A model generated the notes under the pieces. The model saw only the letters and a program-made list of their open reading frames with translations. It made no database searches and was not told where the DNA came from. The position numbers were made by a program, and so were the translations under genes. DNA of 6,020 nt from Acidimicrobiia bacterium (GTDB lineage: Bacteria; Actinomycetota; Acidimicrobiia; IMCC26256), in the NCBI GenBank assembly GCA_023262065.1, contig JALRDW010000012.1, forward strand, positions 1-6,020. The letters are read 5' to 3'. Positions 1 through 6,020 of the stretch are shown one piece after another. How positions within the stretch are numbered: position 1 is the stretch's first letter; every line of letters begins with the position of its first letter.

Positions 1-1021
1 CGTCGGTGAGGAGCACCTCCAGCGCGGCGGCGAGCGCCGCCGCGTCATCGTCCGGGACGAGGCGGGCCGCGTCGCCGAGCACCTCGGGCAGCGATCCGAC
101 CGCCGTGGCCACCACGGGGACGCCGACGGCCATGGCCTCGAGCGGCGGGAACCCGAAGCCCTCGTACCGCGAGGGGTAGGCGAACGCCGTCGCACCGGCG
201 AGCAGATCGGCCCGGGTCGCGGCATCGACGTACCCGAGGCGTCGGATCCGGGCATGGTGCGGGCTGCGGGTCACCGCGAGATCGAACGCGCCCTCGTCCC
301 ACCCGTCGCCCCCGGCGTGCACGAGGTGGAGATCGGGGTGCGCATCGGCGATCGCGTCGAACGCGGCGACGAGCGCCGGGAGGTTCTTGCGCGGCTCGAC
401 CGTGCCGAGGGCGAGCACGTACCGATCCGAGCCGGCCAGCCGGTGACCCCGTCGCGGGGCGCCGCCGTGGACCTCGGGGAGTCCGAGGGGCACGGTCACG
501 ACGCGATCCGCCGGCGCGCCGAGTGCATCGACGAGCTCGGCCGCGATCGCGGTGCTCGGCGCGTGCAGCGTCGCCCCGCGGTCGAGCGCGCGGCGCAGGA
601 GCGTCGGGTACTCGAGGGTGTCGGGCGCGCAGAGCTCCGGGTACCGCAGCACGGTGAGGTCGTACACCGAGACGAGCACCGGCACCCGCGCCGGTGGGGC
701 CACGTAGTTCGTCGCGTGCACGAGGTCCACCGCCCCGGTCCACCGCTCGACCCCGGGCCGGTCGGAGTGGCGCCAGCGACGGCGCACCCAACGGGCGGGC
801 ACCGCTCGGGTGGCCGCCCCGACTCCGGCCGGCAGCGCGGCGGCGAGGTCGCGGCGGCCCCGCAGGGTGAGCGCGTAGGCCCGGAGGCGCAGGTCGGGGC
901 GGGCCGCGAGGGGTCCGAGGATCCCGGCCACCACCTCGCCGATGCCGGTCCGGGGCCCGAGGAGGGGCGTGGCGTCGAGTGCGACGGTGAGGGGCGCAGC
1001 GCCCGAGGCGGGATCGCCCAC
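1..1021 (-). CDS. GT4-family glycosyltransferase, C-terminus cut by window edge
   Basis: Retaining GT-B glycosyltransferase that probably adds a sugar from a nucleotide-sugar donor during cell-surface glycan assembly at the cytoplasmic membrane face. The visible 340 residues contain the N-terminal acceptor-domain loop with TGIGE (residues 25-29), VHATNY (101-106), and then the donor-binding domain with LGTVEPRKN (205-213) and the GT4 E-x7-E signature [10 protein letters not shown] (286-295; E287 and E295). VPVVAT and [11 protein letters not shown] (309-319) follow, as is usual for the family. Related proteins are about 370 residues, so some 30-40 residues lie beyond base 1. The GTG start at 1021-1019 follows the flippase stop (1025-1023) by one base, suggesting translational coupling; no strong Shine-Dalgarno is visible, so the start is likely but not certain. 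The frame was assigned by reading the motifs directly. Donor and acceptor sugars cannot be told; mannosyl- or glucosyltransferase are both possible. Confidence 0.9.
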   Translation of the reverse strand, partial: MGDPASGAAPLTVALDATPLLGPRTGIGEVVAGILGPLAARPDLRLRAYALTLRGRRDLAAALPAGVGAATRAVPARWVRRRWRHSDRPGVERWTGAVDLVHATNYVAPPARVPVLVSVYDLTVLRYPELCAPDTLEYPTLLRRALDRGATLHAPSTAIAAELVDALGAPADRVVTVPLGLPEVHGGAPRRGHRLAGSDRYVLALGTVEPRKNLPALVAAFDAIADAHPDLHLVHAGGDGWDEGAFDLAVTRSPHHARIRRLGYVDAATRADLLAGATAFAYPSRYEGFGFPPLEAMAVGVPVVATAVGSLPEVLGDAARLVPDDDAAALAAALEVLLTD

Positions 1022-1022
1022 G

Positions 1023-2408
1023 TCAGAGTTCGAGCGGCTCGTGCTCGAACGCCTCGAGCAGCCGATCGGCGCTCAACCCCCGGGCCATCGCGGTGCGGAG
1101 CTGGAGGATCATGAGCGCGCAGGACGCGCCGGCGCCGGCCAGGAACCCGATCTCGACCCGGAGGAAGAGGTCGCTGATCCCGGCGCACACCACCACGAAC
1201 ACGACGACGCCCGCCACCCATGCGAACGCGACGCGGGCGTAGGCGTTCACCGCGATGAGCGCCTGTGCGATCGTGAGGGCGACGATGAATGCGCCCGAAC
1301 CCGCAGCGAGCAGGGCCAGGTTCGAGGCCGACATGGAGAAGTCCTTGAACAGGATGCGCCCGGCGAACGGACCGACGAGCAGCGCACCGACCGTCCCGAG
1401 CACGGCGATGCCCACGACGACGACGAGCAGGCGCATGAGGCCGTCACGGAAGTCCTTGGCCCGGCCCGCGCCGGCCAGCCCGGCCAACTTCGGCAGCAGT
1501 GTCCCCTGCACCGCCTGGAACAGCAGCACGGGGATCCGCGCGATGAAGAAGGCGGACGCGAACGCGGCCGCAGCCTCCTTGTCGCTGCCCGACTCGAGCA
1601 GGTTGACGCCGAGGAGCGGCGTGTACCCGAGGAGCTGCATGAACACCGACCCGATGAGCAGCCAGCCCAGCGCGGTCGAGAGCTCGCTGTACGGGGCGGG
1701 CGGTCCATCCGCGACGAGGGTGCGGGGCCGGGCCATCACGAGCGCGATCGCCACCGCGATGAAGGAGGCCGCGCCGATGCAGGCACCGTACAGACCGGCC
1801 ATCTCGACTCCGGCGACCGACAGGCCGATCGCGCCGAGGAGGCGGAAGGTCCCCTCCGCGCCCATCATGACGCCGTAGGGCCCGAACCGCCCGTTGCCCG
1901 AGAGCACGCCGCGGGTGAGGTGCATCGTGAAGAAGCCGACGAGGCCGAACTCGAGCGCCCACACGAGGCCCTGCTCGCCGTGGAACAGGTTGTCGCTGAT
2001 GACACCGGCGGTGAGTTCCACCGTCGTGATCGCGATGATGGTGAGGACGAGCAGACCGCCGGCGAGTCGGGCGGCCCGGCTCACGAGCGGGCCACCACCG
2101 AGGCCCTGGGCGCGCCGGGCCGCGATCGCCCGGCTCACCTCCTGCTCGATCGGGAGGAACAGGCCCGGACCGACCACGAAGATGAGGGCCCAGAACGCGC
2201 TGAACCCGGCCCACTCGCGGGTCCCGAGCTTGTTCTGGACCACGATGACGAACACGTAGGCCGTGATGGCGGCGACGATGAGGCCCCCGCCGAGGGCGAA
2301 GGTGCCCTCGGGGAGCGCAGTGCGGATCGTGCCGACGACGCCGCCGGAGCCGTTCGGCGCCCCCGCCTCGGCCGGGGTGGCGGGCTCGCTGGACCGGGGT
2401 TCGTTCAC
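1023..2408 (-). CDS. MOP-superfamily polysaccharide flippase (Wzx/MurJ-like)
   Basis: Integral membrane protein of 461 residues, likely flipping a lipid-linked saccharide across the cytoplasmic membrane. After a hydrophilic, Pro/Ser/Glu-rich 35-residue N-terminus, about 12 hydrophobic segments can be read near residues 37-57, 70-88, 115-136, 147-166, 188-206, 208-227, 246-264, 280-300, 325-347, 362-385, 393-411 and 419-437. This number and spacing fit the polysaccharide-transporter branch of the MOP exporters. PIEQEVSRAIAARRA (86-100), in the loop after the second segment, resembles the early loop of these flippases. The C-terminal 24 residues are polar and probably cytoplasmic. The GTG start is supported by a GAGGAAG ribosome site nine bases upstream. 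It is followed after one base by a GT4 glycosyltransferase, which supports a glycan-export role. Assignment as a lipid II flippase (MurJ proper) is less likely because these are usually longer, but motif reading alone cannot exclude it. Confidence 0.82.
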   Translation of the reverse strand: MNEPRSSEPATPAEAGAPNGSGGVVGTIRTALPEGTFALGGGLIVAAITAYVFVIVVQNKLGTREWAGFSAFWALIFVVGPGLFLPIEQEVSRAIAARRAQGLGGGPLVSRAARLAGGLLVLTIIAITTVELTAGVISDNLFHGEQGLVWALEFGLVGFFTMHLTRGVLSGNGRFGPYGVMMGAEGTFRLLGAIGLSVAGVEMAGLYGACIGAASFIAVAIALVMARPRTLVADGPPAPYSELSTALGWLLIGSVFMQLLGYTPLLGVNLLESGSDKEAAAAFASAFFIARIPVLLFQAVQGTLLPKLAGLAGAGRAKDFRDGLMRLLVVVVGIAVLGTVGALLVGPFAGRILFKDFSMSASNLALLAAGSGAFIVALTIAQALIAVNAYARVAFAWVAGVVVFVVVCAGISDLFLRVEIGFLAGAGASCALMILQLRTAMARGLSADRLLEAFEHEPLEL

Positions 2409-2417
2409 CGCGCTCGG

Positions 2418-2424
2418 CTTCCTC
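2418..2424 (-). promoter_or_regulatory. ribosome binding site of the flippase gene
   Basis: Reads GAGGAAG on the minus strand, nine bases before the GTG at 2408-2406. It decides the start of the flippase gene. Confidence 0.7.
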
Positions 2425-2452
2425 GAAGGGTGCTCGCCGCCGGGTGCTCACT

Positions 2453-2480
2453 GGCGCCGGCGGGCCCGGCGGACGGCGCC
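2453..2480. repeat. small GC-rich inverted repeat in the flippase leader
   Basis: GGCGCCG at 2453-2459 pairs perfectly with CGGCGCC at 2474-2480, a 7-bp stem with a 14-base loop. It lies between the putative leftward -10 patch and the flippase ribosome site. No T-tract follows on either strand, so it is not a standard intrinsic terminator. In such GC-rich DNA a stem of this size may arise by chance. Confidence 0.3.
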
Positions 2481-2572
2481 GGGGGACGTCCCGAGCATAG
2501 TGGCGCGCCCCCTTCGTCCCGGTCCGTCGCGTGGGTGGGCGCGCGGCCCCGGGCGCGGGGGAAGATGGGGCG

Positions 2573-2668
2573 GTGAAGACCCGCACCCTCCTCATCCTCG
2601 CCGTGGTCACGGGCCTCGCCATCCTCGCCGCGGGTGCCGTGCAGATCCTGCAGGCGGGTGCGCGGTGA
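2573..2668 (+). CDS. 31-residue single-helix membrane peptide, unknown function
   Basis: I do not recognise a family. The 31-residue product begins with a basic MKTR, followed by a continuous hydrophobic stretch of about 22 residues (5-26, rich in Leu, Ile, Ala and Val) and ends QAGAR, so it would be a single membrane-spanning peptide. Support for translation: a GGGGGAAG ribosome-site-like run (2557-2564) eight bases before the GTG; codons ending in G or C in nearly every position; and a GTGA overlap with the E3 start (2665-2668), typical of coupled operon genes. It is the first gene of the plus-strand operon. It may be a genuine small membrane protein, a leader whose translation feeds ribosomes to E3, or the signal-anchor remnant of a longer protein that has been lost. 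A nearby ATG at 2565 is in another frame and reaches a stop after three codons. Confidence 0.5.
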   Translation: MKTRTLLILAVVTGLAILAAGAVQILQAGAR

Positions 2669-4050
2669 GCGGTCGCAGCGACGTCCTCGTGCTCGGGGGT
2701 GGTCCCGGCGGCTACGCGGCCGCGCTGTACGGCGCGGCGGCGGGACGTTCGGTGACGCTCGTCGAGGAGGCGCGGGTCGGCGGCACCTGCCTGCACCGTG
2801 GGTGCATCCCGGCCAAGGAGCTGTTGCAGACCGCGGAGGTCCTGCGGACCGTGCGGGCGGCGGCCGCGTTCGGCATCGGGGTCGACACGCCGACGCTCGA
2901 CCTCGCGGTCAGCGTGGCCCGCAAGCAGCAGGTCGTCGACCGCCTCACGAAGGGCCTCGAGCAGCTGCTCGCCGGGCGGTCGGTCACCGTGGTGCCGGGT
3001 CGGGGCGAGGTGGTCGACGCAGCGGCCCACCGGGTCCGCGTGGGCGACGAGACGCTCGAGGGCGACGCGCTCATCCTCGCGACGGGTTCCGCGCCCCGCG
3101 CGCTCCCGGGTCTCCCGTTCGACGGCGTGCGGGTCCTGTCCTCGGACCACGTCCTCGATCGCGCCGCGGTCCCGGAGTCCGCCGTCATCATCGGCGGTGG
3201 GGCGATCGGCTGCGAGTTCGCATCGTTCCTCGCGGATGTCGGCAGTCGCGTCACCGTCCTCGAGGCGTTGCCGGGGATCCTCCCCGGGGTGGACCCCGAG
3301 GCCGCTGCGATCGTCGGACGACTCTTCAAGCGTCGCAAGGTCTCGGTGCACACCGGGGTCACCGTGCAGGGCGGCGTCGTGACCGACTCCGGCGTCGAGG
3401 TCACCTACTCGGACGGTGCGTCGACGACCGTGGTCGCCGCCGAGGTCGTAGTCGTGAGCGTCGGTCGGTTCCCCCGCAGCGCGGGTATCGGGCTCGAGGG
3501 CTCGGGCGTGGGCATCGACGGTCGCGGGTACGTGGAGGTCGACGGGCGGATGCGCACCGCCGTACCCGGGGTCTACGCGGTCGGGGACCTCGTGCCCACC
3601 CCGGCCCTCGCGCACGTCGCGTTCGCCGAGGCGATCGTGGCCATCAAGGAGATCTGCGGCGAGGAGCCCGACCCCATCGACTACTCCCGCGTCCCCTGGG
3701 GCATCTACTGCCACCCGGAGGTCGCGTTCTGCGGCCCGACCGAGGAGGCCGCCCGGGCCGCCGGCCACGACGTGGTCACGAGCGTGCACCGTTTCGCCGG
3801 CAACAGCCGGGCCCAGATCATGGGTGAGGCCGACGGGCTCGTGAAGATCGTCGCGAGCGCCGATGGCGTGATCCTCGGGGTGCACATCGTCGGACCGTGG
3901 GCGACCGAGCTGCTCGGTCCCGGGTACCTCGCGGTCAACTGGGAGGCGACCGTCGGCGATCTCGCGTCACTCATCCAACCGCATCCGACGCTCGGCGAGC
4001 TGTTCGGCGAGAGTGTCCTGGCGCTCACCGGCCGCGCGCTCCACGGGTGA
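2665..4050 (+). CDS. lpdA: dihydrolipoyl dehydrogenase (E3)
   Basis: FAD flavoprotein that reoxidises dihydrolipoyl groups on E2 proteins and passes electrons to NAD+, in the cytoplasm. The 461 residues match the usual family length of about 460-475. Visible in order: FAD-binding VLGGGPGG (9-16); redox-active disulfide GGTCLHRGCIPAK (39-51, Cys42 and Cys47); ATGSAPR (139-145); NAD-binding IIGGGAIGCEF (175-185), with Glu200 ending the second strand of the fold, which favours NAD+ over NADP+; second FAD motif PGVYAVGDL (301-309, Asp308); dimerisation domain, and the active-site HPTLGE (440-445, His440 and Glu445) that completes the neighbouring subunit's site. The GTG start is fixed by the FAD motif beginning only eight residues in; the frame is open further upstream, but that part is not protein-like. 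An AGGCGGG run (2652-2658) may serve as ribosome site. It overlaps the membrane peptide by GTGA and precedes E2 by 23 bases. All key residues are present. Other flavoprotein disulfide reductases are unlikely, given the E2 neighbour. Confidence 0.95.
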   Translation: MSGRSDVLVLGGGPGGYAAALYGAAAGRSVTLVEEARVGGTCLHRGCIPAKELLQTAEVLRTVRAAAAFGIGVDTPTLDLAVSVARKQQVVDRLTKGLEQLLAGRSVTVVPGRGEVVDAAAHRVRVGDETLEGDALILATGSAPRALPGLPFDGVRVLSSDHVLDRAAVPESAVIIGGGAIGCEFASFLADVGSRVTVLEALPGILPGVDPEAAAIVGRLFKRRKVSVHTGVTVQGGVVTDSGVEVTYSDGASTTVVAAEVVVVSVGRFPRSAGIGLEGSGVGIDGRGYVEVDGRMRTAVPGVYAVGDLVPTPALAHVAFAEAIVAIKEICGEEPDPIDYSRVPWGIYCHPEVAFCGPTEEAARAAGHDVVTSVHRFAGNSRAQIMGEADGLVKIVASADGVILGVHIVGPWATELLGPGYLAVNWEATVGDLASLIQPHPTLGELFGESVLALTGRALHG

Positions 4051-4058
4051 CCCCGACC

Positions 4059-4066
4059 GAGGAGGA
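4059..4066 (+). promoter_or_regulatory. strong ribosome binding site of the E2 gene
   Basis: GAGGAGGA lies seven bases before the GTG at 4074. It selects this start over the longer open frame that begins inside the E3 gene, and it is the strongest Shine-Dalgarno in the window. Confidence 0.8.
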
Positions 4067-4073
4067 CCCAGCA

Positions 4074-5258
4074 GTGGACATCACGATGCCGCAGCTCGGC
4101 GAGACCGTCACGGAGGCCACCGTCACGCGGTGGCTCAAGGCGGTGGGGGACACCGTGACGGCGGACGAGCCGTTGTTCGAGGTGACGACGGACAAGGTCG
4201 ACTCCGAGGTCCCGGCCGGGGTGACGGGCCGCATCGCCGAGATCCTCGTCCCCGAGGGCGAGACGGTGGCGGTCGGGGTCCGGCTCGCGGTCGTGGACGC
4301 CGCGCCCGCCGCGCCCGTGGCCCCGGCGACGCCCGTCGCCCGCCCGGTGACCCCGAGGGTGGAGACCCCACGTCCCGGACTCGTGACCTCGCCGGTGGTG
4401 CGGCGCCTCATCGCTGAACGCGGCCTCGACCCGACGACGATCGTGGGCACCGGGGAGGGCGGCCGGATCACGCGCCACGATGTGCTCGCCGCGACACCGA
4501 GCGAGCCGCGACCGCCGACCGCGCCGACGCCGCGGCTCGAACGGGACGACGAGGTGGTCCCGCTGTCCACCATCCGGCGCCGCACGGCGGAGCACATGGT
4601 TCGCTCGAAGGCGACGAGTGCCCACGTGTACACGAGTGTCGAGGTCGACTTCGAGCACGTCGAGCGCACGCGCCGGGCCCACGGCGACGCGTTCCGGGAG
4701 CAGGAGGGCTTCGGGCTCACCTACCTCCCGTTCATCGTGCGCGCGGTGGCCGACGCGACGCACGAGTACCCGCACGTGAACGCCTCCATCGATGCCGACT
4801 CGATGACGGTGCACCATGCGCTCCACCTCGGGATCGCAGTGGACCTCGACTTCGCCGGCCTCCTGGCGCCGGTCGTGCGGGACGCCGACGGCAAGCGACT
4901 GCGTCTGCTCGCACGGGAGATCCGCGACCTCGCGTCTCGGGCCCGGGCCCGACGGATCTCCCCCGACGAACTCGCCGGGGGCACGTTCACGATCACGAAC
5001 ATGGGACCGTTCGACACGTACATGACGCTCCCGATCATCAACCAGCCCCAGGTGGCGATCCTGGCCACCGATGCGATCCGCAAGCGCCCCGTGGTGGTGC
5101 AGGGCCCGGACGGCGACGACGCCATCGCGATCCATCCGGTCGGCATCCTCGCCCTCACCTGGGACCACCGCGCGTTCGACGGCGCGTACGCGGCCTCGTT
5201 CCTCCACGCGGTGCGCACGAACCTCGAGACCCGGGACTGGGATCCCGAACTCGCATGA
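4074..5258 (+). CDS. dihydrolipoamide acyltransferase (E2) of a 2-oxoacid dehydrogenase complex
   Basis: Core subunit that carries acyl groups on a lipoyl arm and transfers them to coenzyme A. The 394 residues hold one lipoyl domain (about 1-75) with lipoylation site TTDKVDSEVPA (38-48, Lys41), an Ala/Pro/Val-rich swinging linker (76-104), the peripheral-subunit binding domain (105-140, TSPVVRRLIAERGLD through GEGGRITRHDVLAA), a second short linker, and the catalytic domain (about 159-394). The catalytic domain includes TITNMGPFDTYMTLPIINQP (306-325) and the active-site DHRAFDG (364-370; His365 and Asp369). The start is set by the strong Shine-Dalgarno and by the lipoyl fold starting at residue 2. 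E3 lies just upstream and lipB overlaps the end by ATGA. Whether it serves pyruvate, branched-chain or 2-oxoglutarate dehydrogenase cannot be decided because E1 is absent; I lean towards a pyruvate or branched-chain complex. Succinyltransferase is less favoured but not excluded. Confidence 0.93.
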   Translation: MDITMPQLGETVTEATVTRWLKAVGDTVTADEPLFEVTTDKVDSEVPAGVTGRIAEILVPEGETVAVGVRLAVVDAAPAAPVAPATPVARPVTPRVETPRPGLVTSPVVRRLIAERGLDPTTIVGTGEGGRITRHDVLAATPSEPRPPTAPTPRLERDDEVVPLSTIRRRTAEHMVRSKATSAHVYTSVEVDFEHVERTRRAHGDAFREQEGFGLTYLPFIVRAVADATHEYPHVNASIDADSMTVHHALHLGIAVDLDFAGLLAPVVRDADGKRLRLLAREIRDLASRARARRISPDELAGGTFTITNMGPFDTYMTLPIINQPQVAILATDAIRKRPVVVQGPDGDDAIAIHPVGILALTWDHRAFDGAYAASFLHAVRTNLETRDWDPELA

Positions 5259-6020
5259 CCGACCTGCGGGTGCGGTGGTTGGGTCGGGTCGACTACGACG
5301 AGGCGGACGCGCTCCAGCGCGCGCTCCACGCGTCCGGGGACGACGTGCTCCTCCTCCTCGAGCACCCGCACACCTACACGCTCGGACGACGGGGCGACGC
5401 CGGGAACGTGCTCGTGGAGCCGAGCTCGGTCGGTGCGGTGCTGCGTCACGCCGACCGCGGGGGCGACGTCACCTACCACGGTCCCGGTCAACTCGTCGCG
5501 TACCCGATCGTCTCGCTGCCGGTGTGGCAGGGCGGCCTGCCCGATGCGGTCGCGTACGTGCGGCGCCTCGAGCAGGTCGTGGTGACGGCGCTCGCCCGCC
5601 TCGGCGTGGTGGCGACGACGGATCCGCAGTACCCGGGGGTCTGGCTCGACGGGGCCAAGGTGGCTCAGGTGGGCGTGCGGGTGGAGGGTGGTCGGACCCG
5701 CCACGGGATCGCGATCAACGTGGACACCGATCCTGCGATGTTCGGGCACATCGTGCCCTGCGGGATCGCCGACCGGCCGGTCGCCTCGCTCGTCGATCGC
5801 CTCGGTCGCCCCATCGAGATGCGCGCGGTCGCCGATGCGTTCGTGGCCTCGTTCGTCGACGCCTACGCGTACGCCGGGGCCAAGCAGACCAAGGACGGCT
5901 ACGAGATCTACGTCAAGGGCAAGATCAGCGGCAGCGCGTCGATGCAGGCCATCTGGGGCGCCAACGACACCGGCGAGGCCAGTGCCGAGGGCCTCTGGAC
6001 CGTCAAGACCGACAAGGACG
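5255..6020 (+). CDS. lipB: octanoyl-[ACP]:protein N-octanoyltransferase LipB, with unusual C-terminal continuation, partial
   Basis: Transfers octanoate from acyl carrier protein to the lipoyl-domain lysine of E2-type proteins and GcvH, the first step of endogenous lipoate synthesis. Visible motifs: LLLLEHPHTYTLGRR (32-46), RGGDVTYHGPGQLVAYPI (68-85), the catalytic lysine in GAKVAQVGV (133-141, Lys135), RHGIAINVD (149-157), the catalytic cysteine in HIVPCGI (165-171, Cys169), and the closing SLVDRLGRP (178-186) with its C-terminal helix to about residue 206. That is a complete domain of normal length. The ATG at 5255 overlaps the E2 stop (ATGA), indicating coupled translation in one operon and a direct functional link, since E2 Lys41 is a LipB substrate. 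The frame does not stop where LipB proteins end but continues to the window edge at residue 255 with sequence unlike the family; see the separate entry. The LipB call is secure; the true end of the protein is not. Confidence 0.92.
   Translation, partial: MTDLRVRWLGRVDYDEADALQRALHASGDDVLLLLEHPHTYTLGRRGDAGNVLVEPSSVGAVLRHADRGGDVTYHGPGQLVAYPIVSLPVWQGGLPDAVAYVRRLEQVVVTALARLGVVATTDPQYPGVWLDGAKVAQVGVRVEGGRTRHGIAINVDTDPAMFGHIVPCGIADRPVASLVDRLGRPIEMRAVADAFVASFVDAYAYAGAKQTKDGYEIYVKGKISGSASMQAIWGANDTGEASAEGLWTVKTDKD
5879..6020 (+). other. anomalous Lys-rich segment fused in frame to the LipB C-terminus
   Basis: Residues 209 to 255 of the lipB frame (beginning AKQTKDGYEIYVKGKISG, ending WTVKTDKD) lie beyond the normal end of LipB and I recognise no family. 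The first 208 residues contain one lysine, the catalytic one, while these 47 contain six; the segment is about 65% GC against about 73% for a 60-base stretch just upstream (5761-5820, hand counts). Third codon positions remain G or C apart from one AGT, and the alternating polar/aromatic pattern looks like a beta-rich extracellular or repeat protein, so it is probably genuinely coding in this frame. It may be a junction to foreign DNA (assembly chimera or recombination) or a real C-terminal extension. It is open at the window edge. Confidence 0.6.

Larger units (their letters stand above)
2409..2572. promoter_or_regulatory. divergent intergenic region, probable promoters for both blocks
   Basis: This 164-base stretch separates the leftward flippase-glycosyltransferase unit from the rightward E3-E2-lipB operon, so both promoters should lie here or overlap the gene starts. 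The only AT-containing patch is around 2494-2501. Read leftward it gives TATGCT (2499-2494), read rightward CATAGT (2496-2501), each matching four of six bases of the -10 consensus. No convincing -35 element lies at the right distance in either direction, so exact promoters are not assigned. If used, the patch would give leaders of roughly 65 bases rightward and 80 bases leftward. No operator or riboswitch was recognised. Confidence 0.35.

Noticed and set aside
254..1114. Plus-strand open frame of 286 codons opposite the glycosyltransferase
   Set aside because: Antisense to clear GT4 motifs; charged, motif-free product typical of shadow frames.
2453..2480. Hairpin as an intrinsic terminator or riboswitch
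   Set aside because: There is no U-tract on either strand, it sits in a 5' leader rather than after a gene, and short GC stems are expected by chance at this base composition.
942..2576. A 544-codon open frame on the plus strand
   Set aside because: It is antisense to the whole flippase gene, and the product is a highly charged Glu/Asp/Arg/His/Gly string with no domain. The flippase reading has 12 membrane helices and a ribosome site, so the plus frame is a shadow.
2263..2664. Upstream in-frame extension of E3 back to an ATG at 2263
   Set aside because: It would add 134 residues of Pro/Arg/Gly-rich non-protein-like sequence, cross the divergent intergenic region and run antisense into the flippase start. 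The FAD motif begins right after the GTG at 2665.
1444..3885. An 813-codon open frame on the minus strand spanning the flippase, the intergenic region and most of the E3 gene
   Set aside because: It overlaps the well-supported flippase in another frame and lies antisense to E3. Its product is a low-complexity mix of Arg, Gly, Asp, His and Pro with no motif, which is what the shadow of GC-rich coding sequence looks like.
3897..4073. Upstream in-frame extension of E2 into the E3 gene
   Set aside because: The lipoyl domain begins at the GTG at 4074, which has a strong Shine-Dalgarno; the extension overlaps the E3 C-terminus, including the region of its active-site histidine.
3705..5207. Minus-strand open frames antisense to E3 and E2, up to 500 codons
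   Set aside because: Arg/Asp/Val/His-rich products without recognisable motifs, opposite genes with complete catalytic signatures.
1..6020. tRNA, rRNA, CRISPR arrays, IS ends or attachment sites
   Set aside because: No direct-repeat array, transposase motif, terminal inverted repeats, or tRNA-like cloverleaf was seen; nearly every base is accounted for by protein-coding genes.

Overview
This is a very GC-rich (roughly 70% or more) and densely coding segment. Synonymous positions are almost all G or C, proteins are rich in Arg and poor in Lys, and five of the six recognisable genes start with GTG. These traits and the gene content suggest a high-GC actinobacterium, possibly of the Acidimicrobiia type; the taxonomic call is inference only.

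Layout: two gene blocks diverge from a 164-base intergenic region (2409-2572). Leftward, on the minus strand, is a two-gene surface-glycan unit: a 12-helix MOP/Wzx-type lipid-linked saccharide flippase (1023-2408), then, one base after its stop, a GT4-family glycosyltransferase (1-1021) cut by the left window edge. Rightward, on the plus strand, is a tightly packed lipoate/2-oxoacid dehydrogenase operon. It holds a 31-codon single-helix membrane peptide (2573-2668), dihydrolipoyl dehydrogenase E3 (2665-4050), a one-lipoyl-domain dihydrolipoamide acyltransferase E2 (4074-5258), and the octanoyltransferase LipB (from 5255). The first two junctions and the E2-lipB junction overlap or nearly overlap (GTGA and ATGA), and E2 has a strong Shine-Dalgarno sequence.

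How the genes fit together: LipB transfers an octanoyl group to the lipoyl-domain lysine, LipA (not in the window) would convert it to lipoate, E2 uses the lipoyl arm to carry acyl groups to CoA, and E3 reoxidises the arm to reduce NAD+. The partner E1 is not visible, so the substrate (pyruvate, branched-chain or 2-oxoglutarate) cannot be settled.

The oddest feature is at the right end. After a complete LipB domain (about residue 208, base 5878) the frame runs on for about 47 codons of Lys-rich, lower-GC sequence that does not look like LipB. This is either an assembly or recombination junction or an unusual C-terminal extension. No RNA genes, CRISPR arrays, insertion sequences or phage genes were recognised. 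I see no convincing novel multi-gene system here; the LipB tail and the small membrane peptide are the two items most worth checking.
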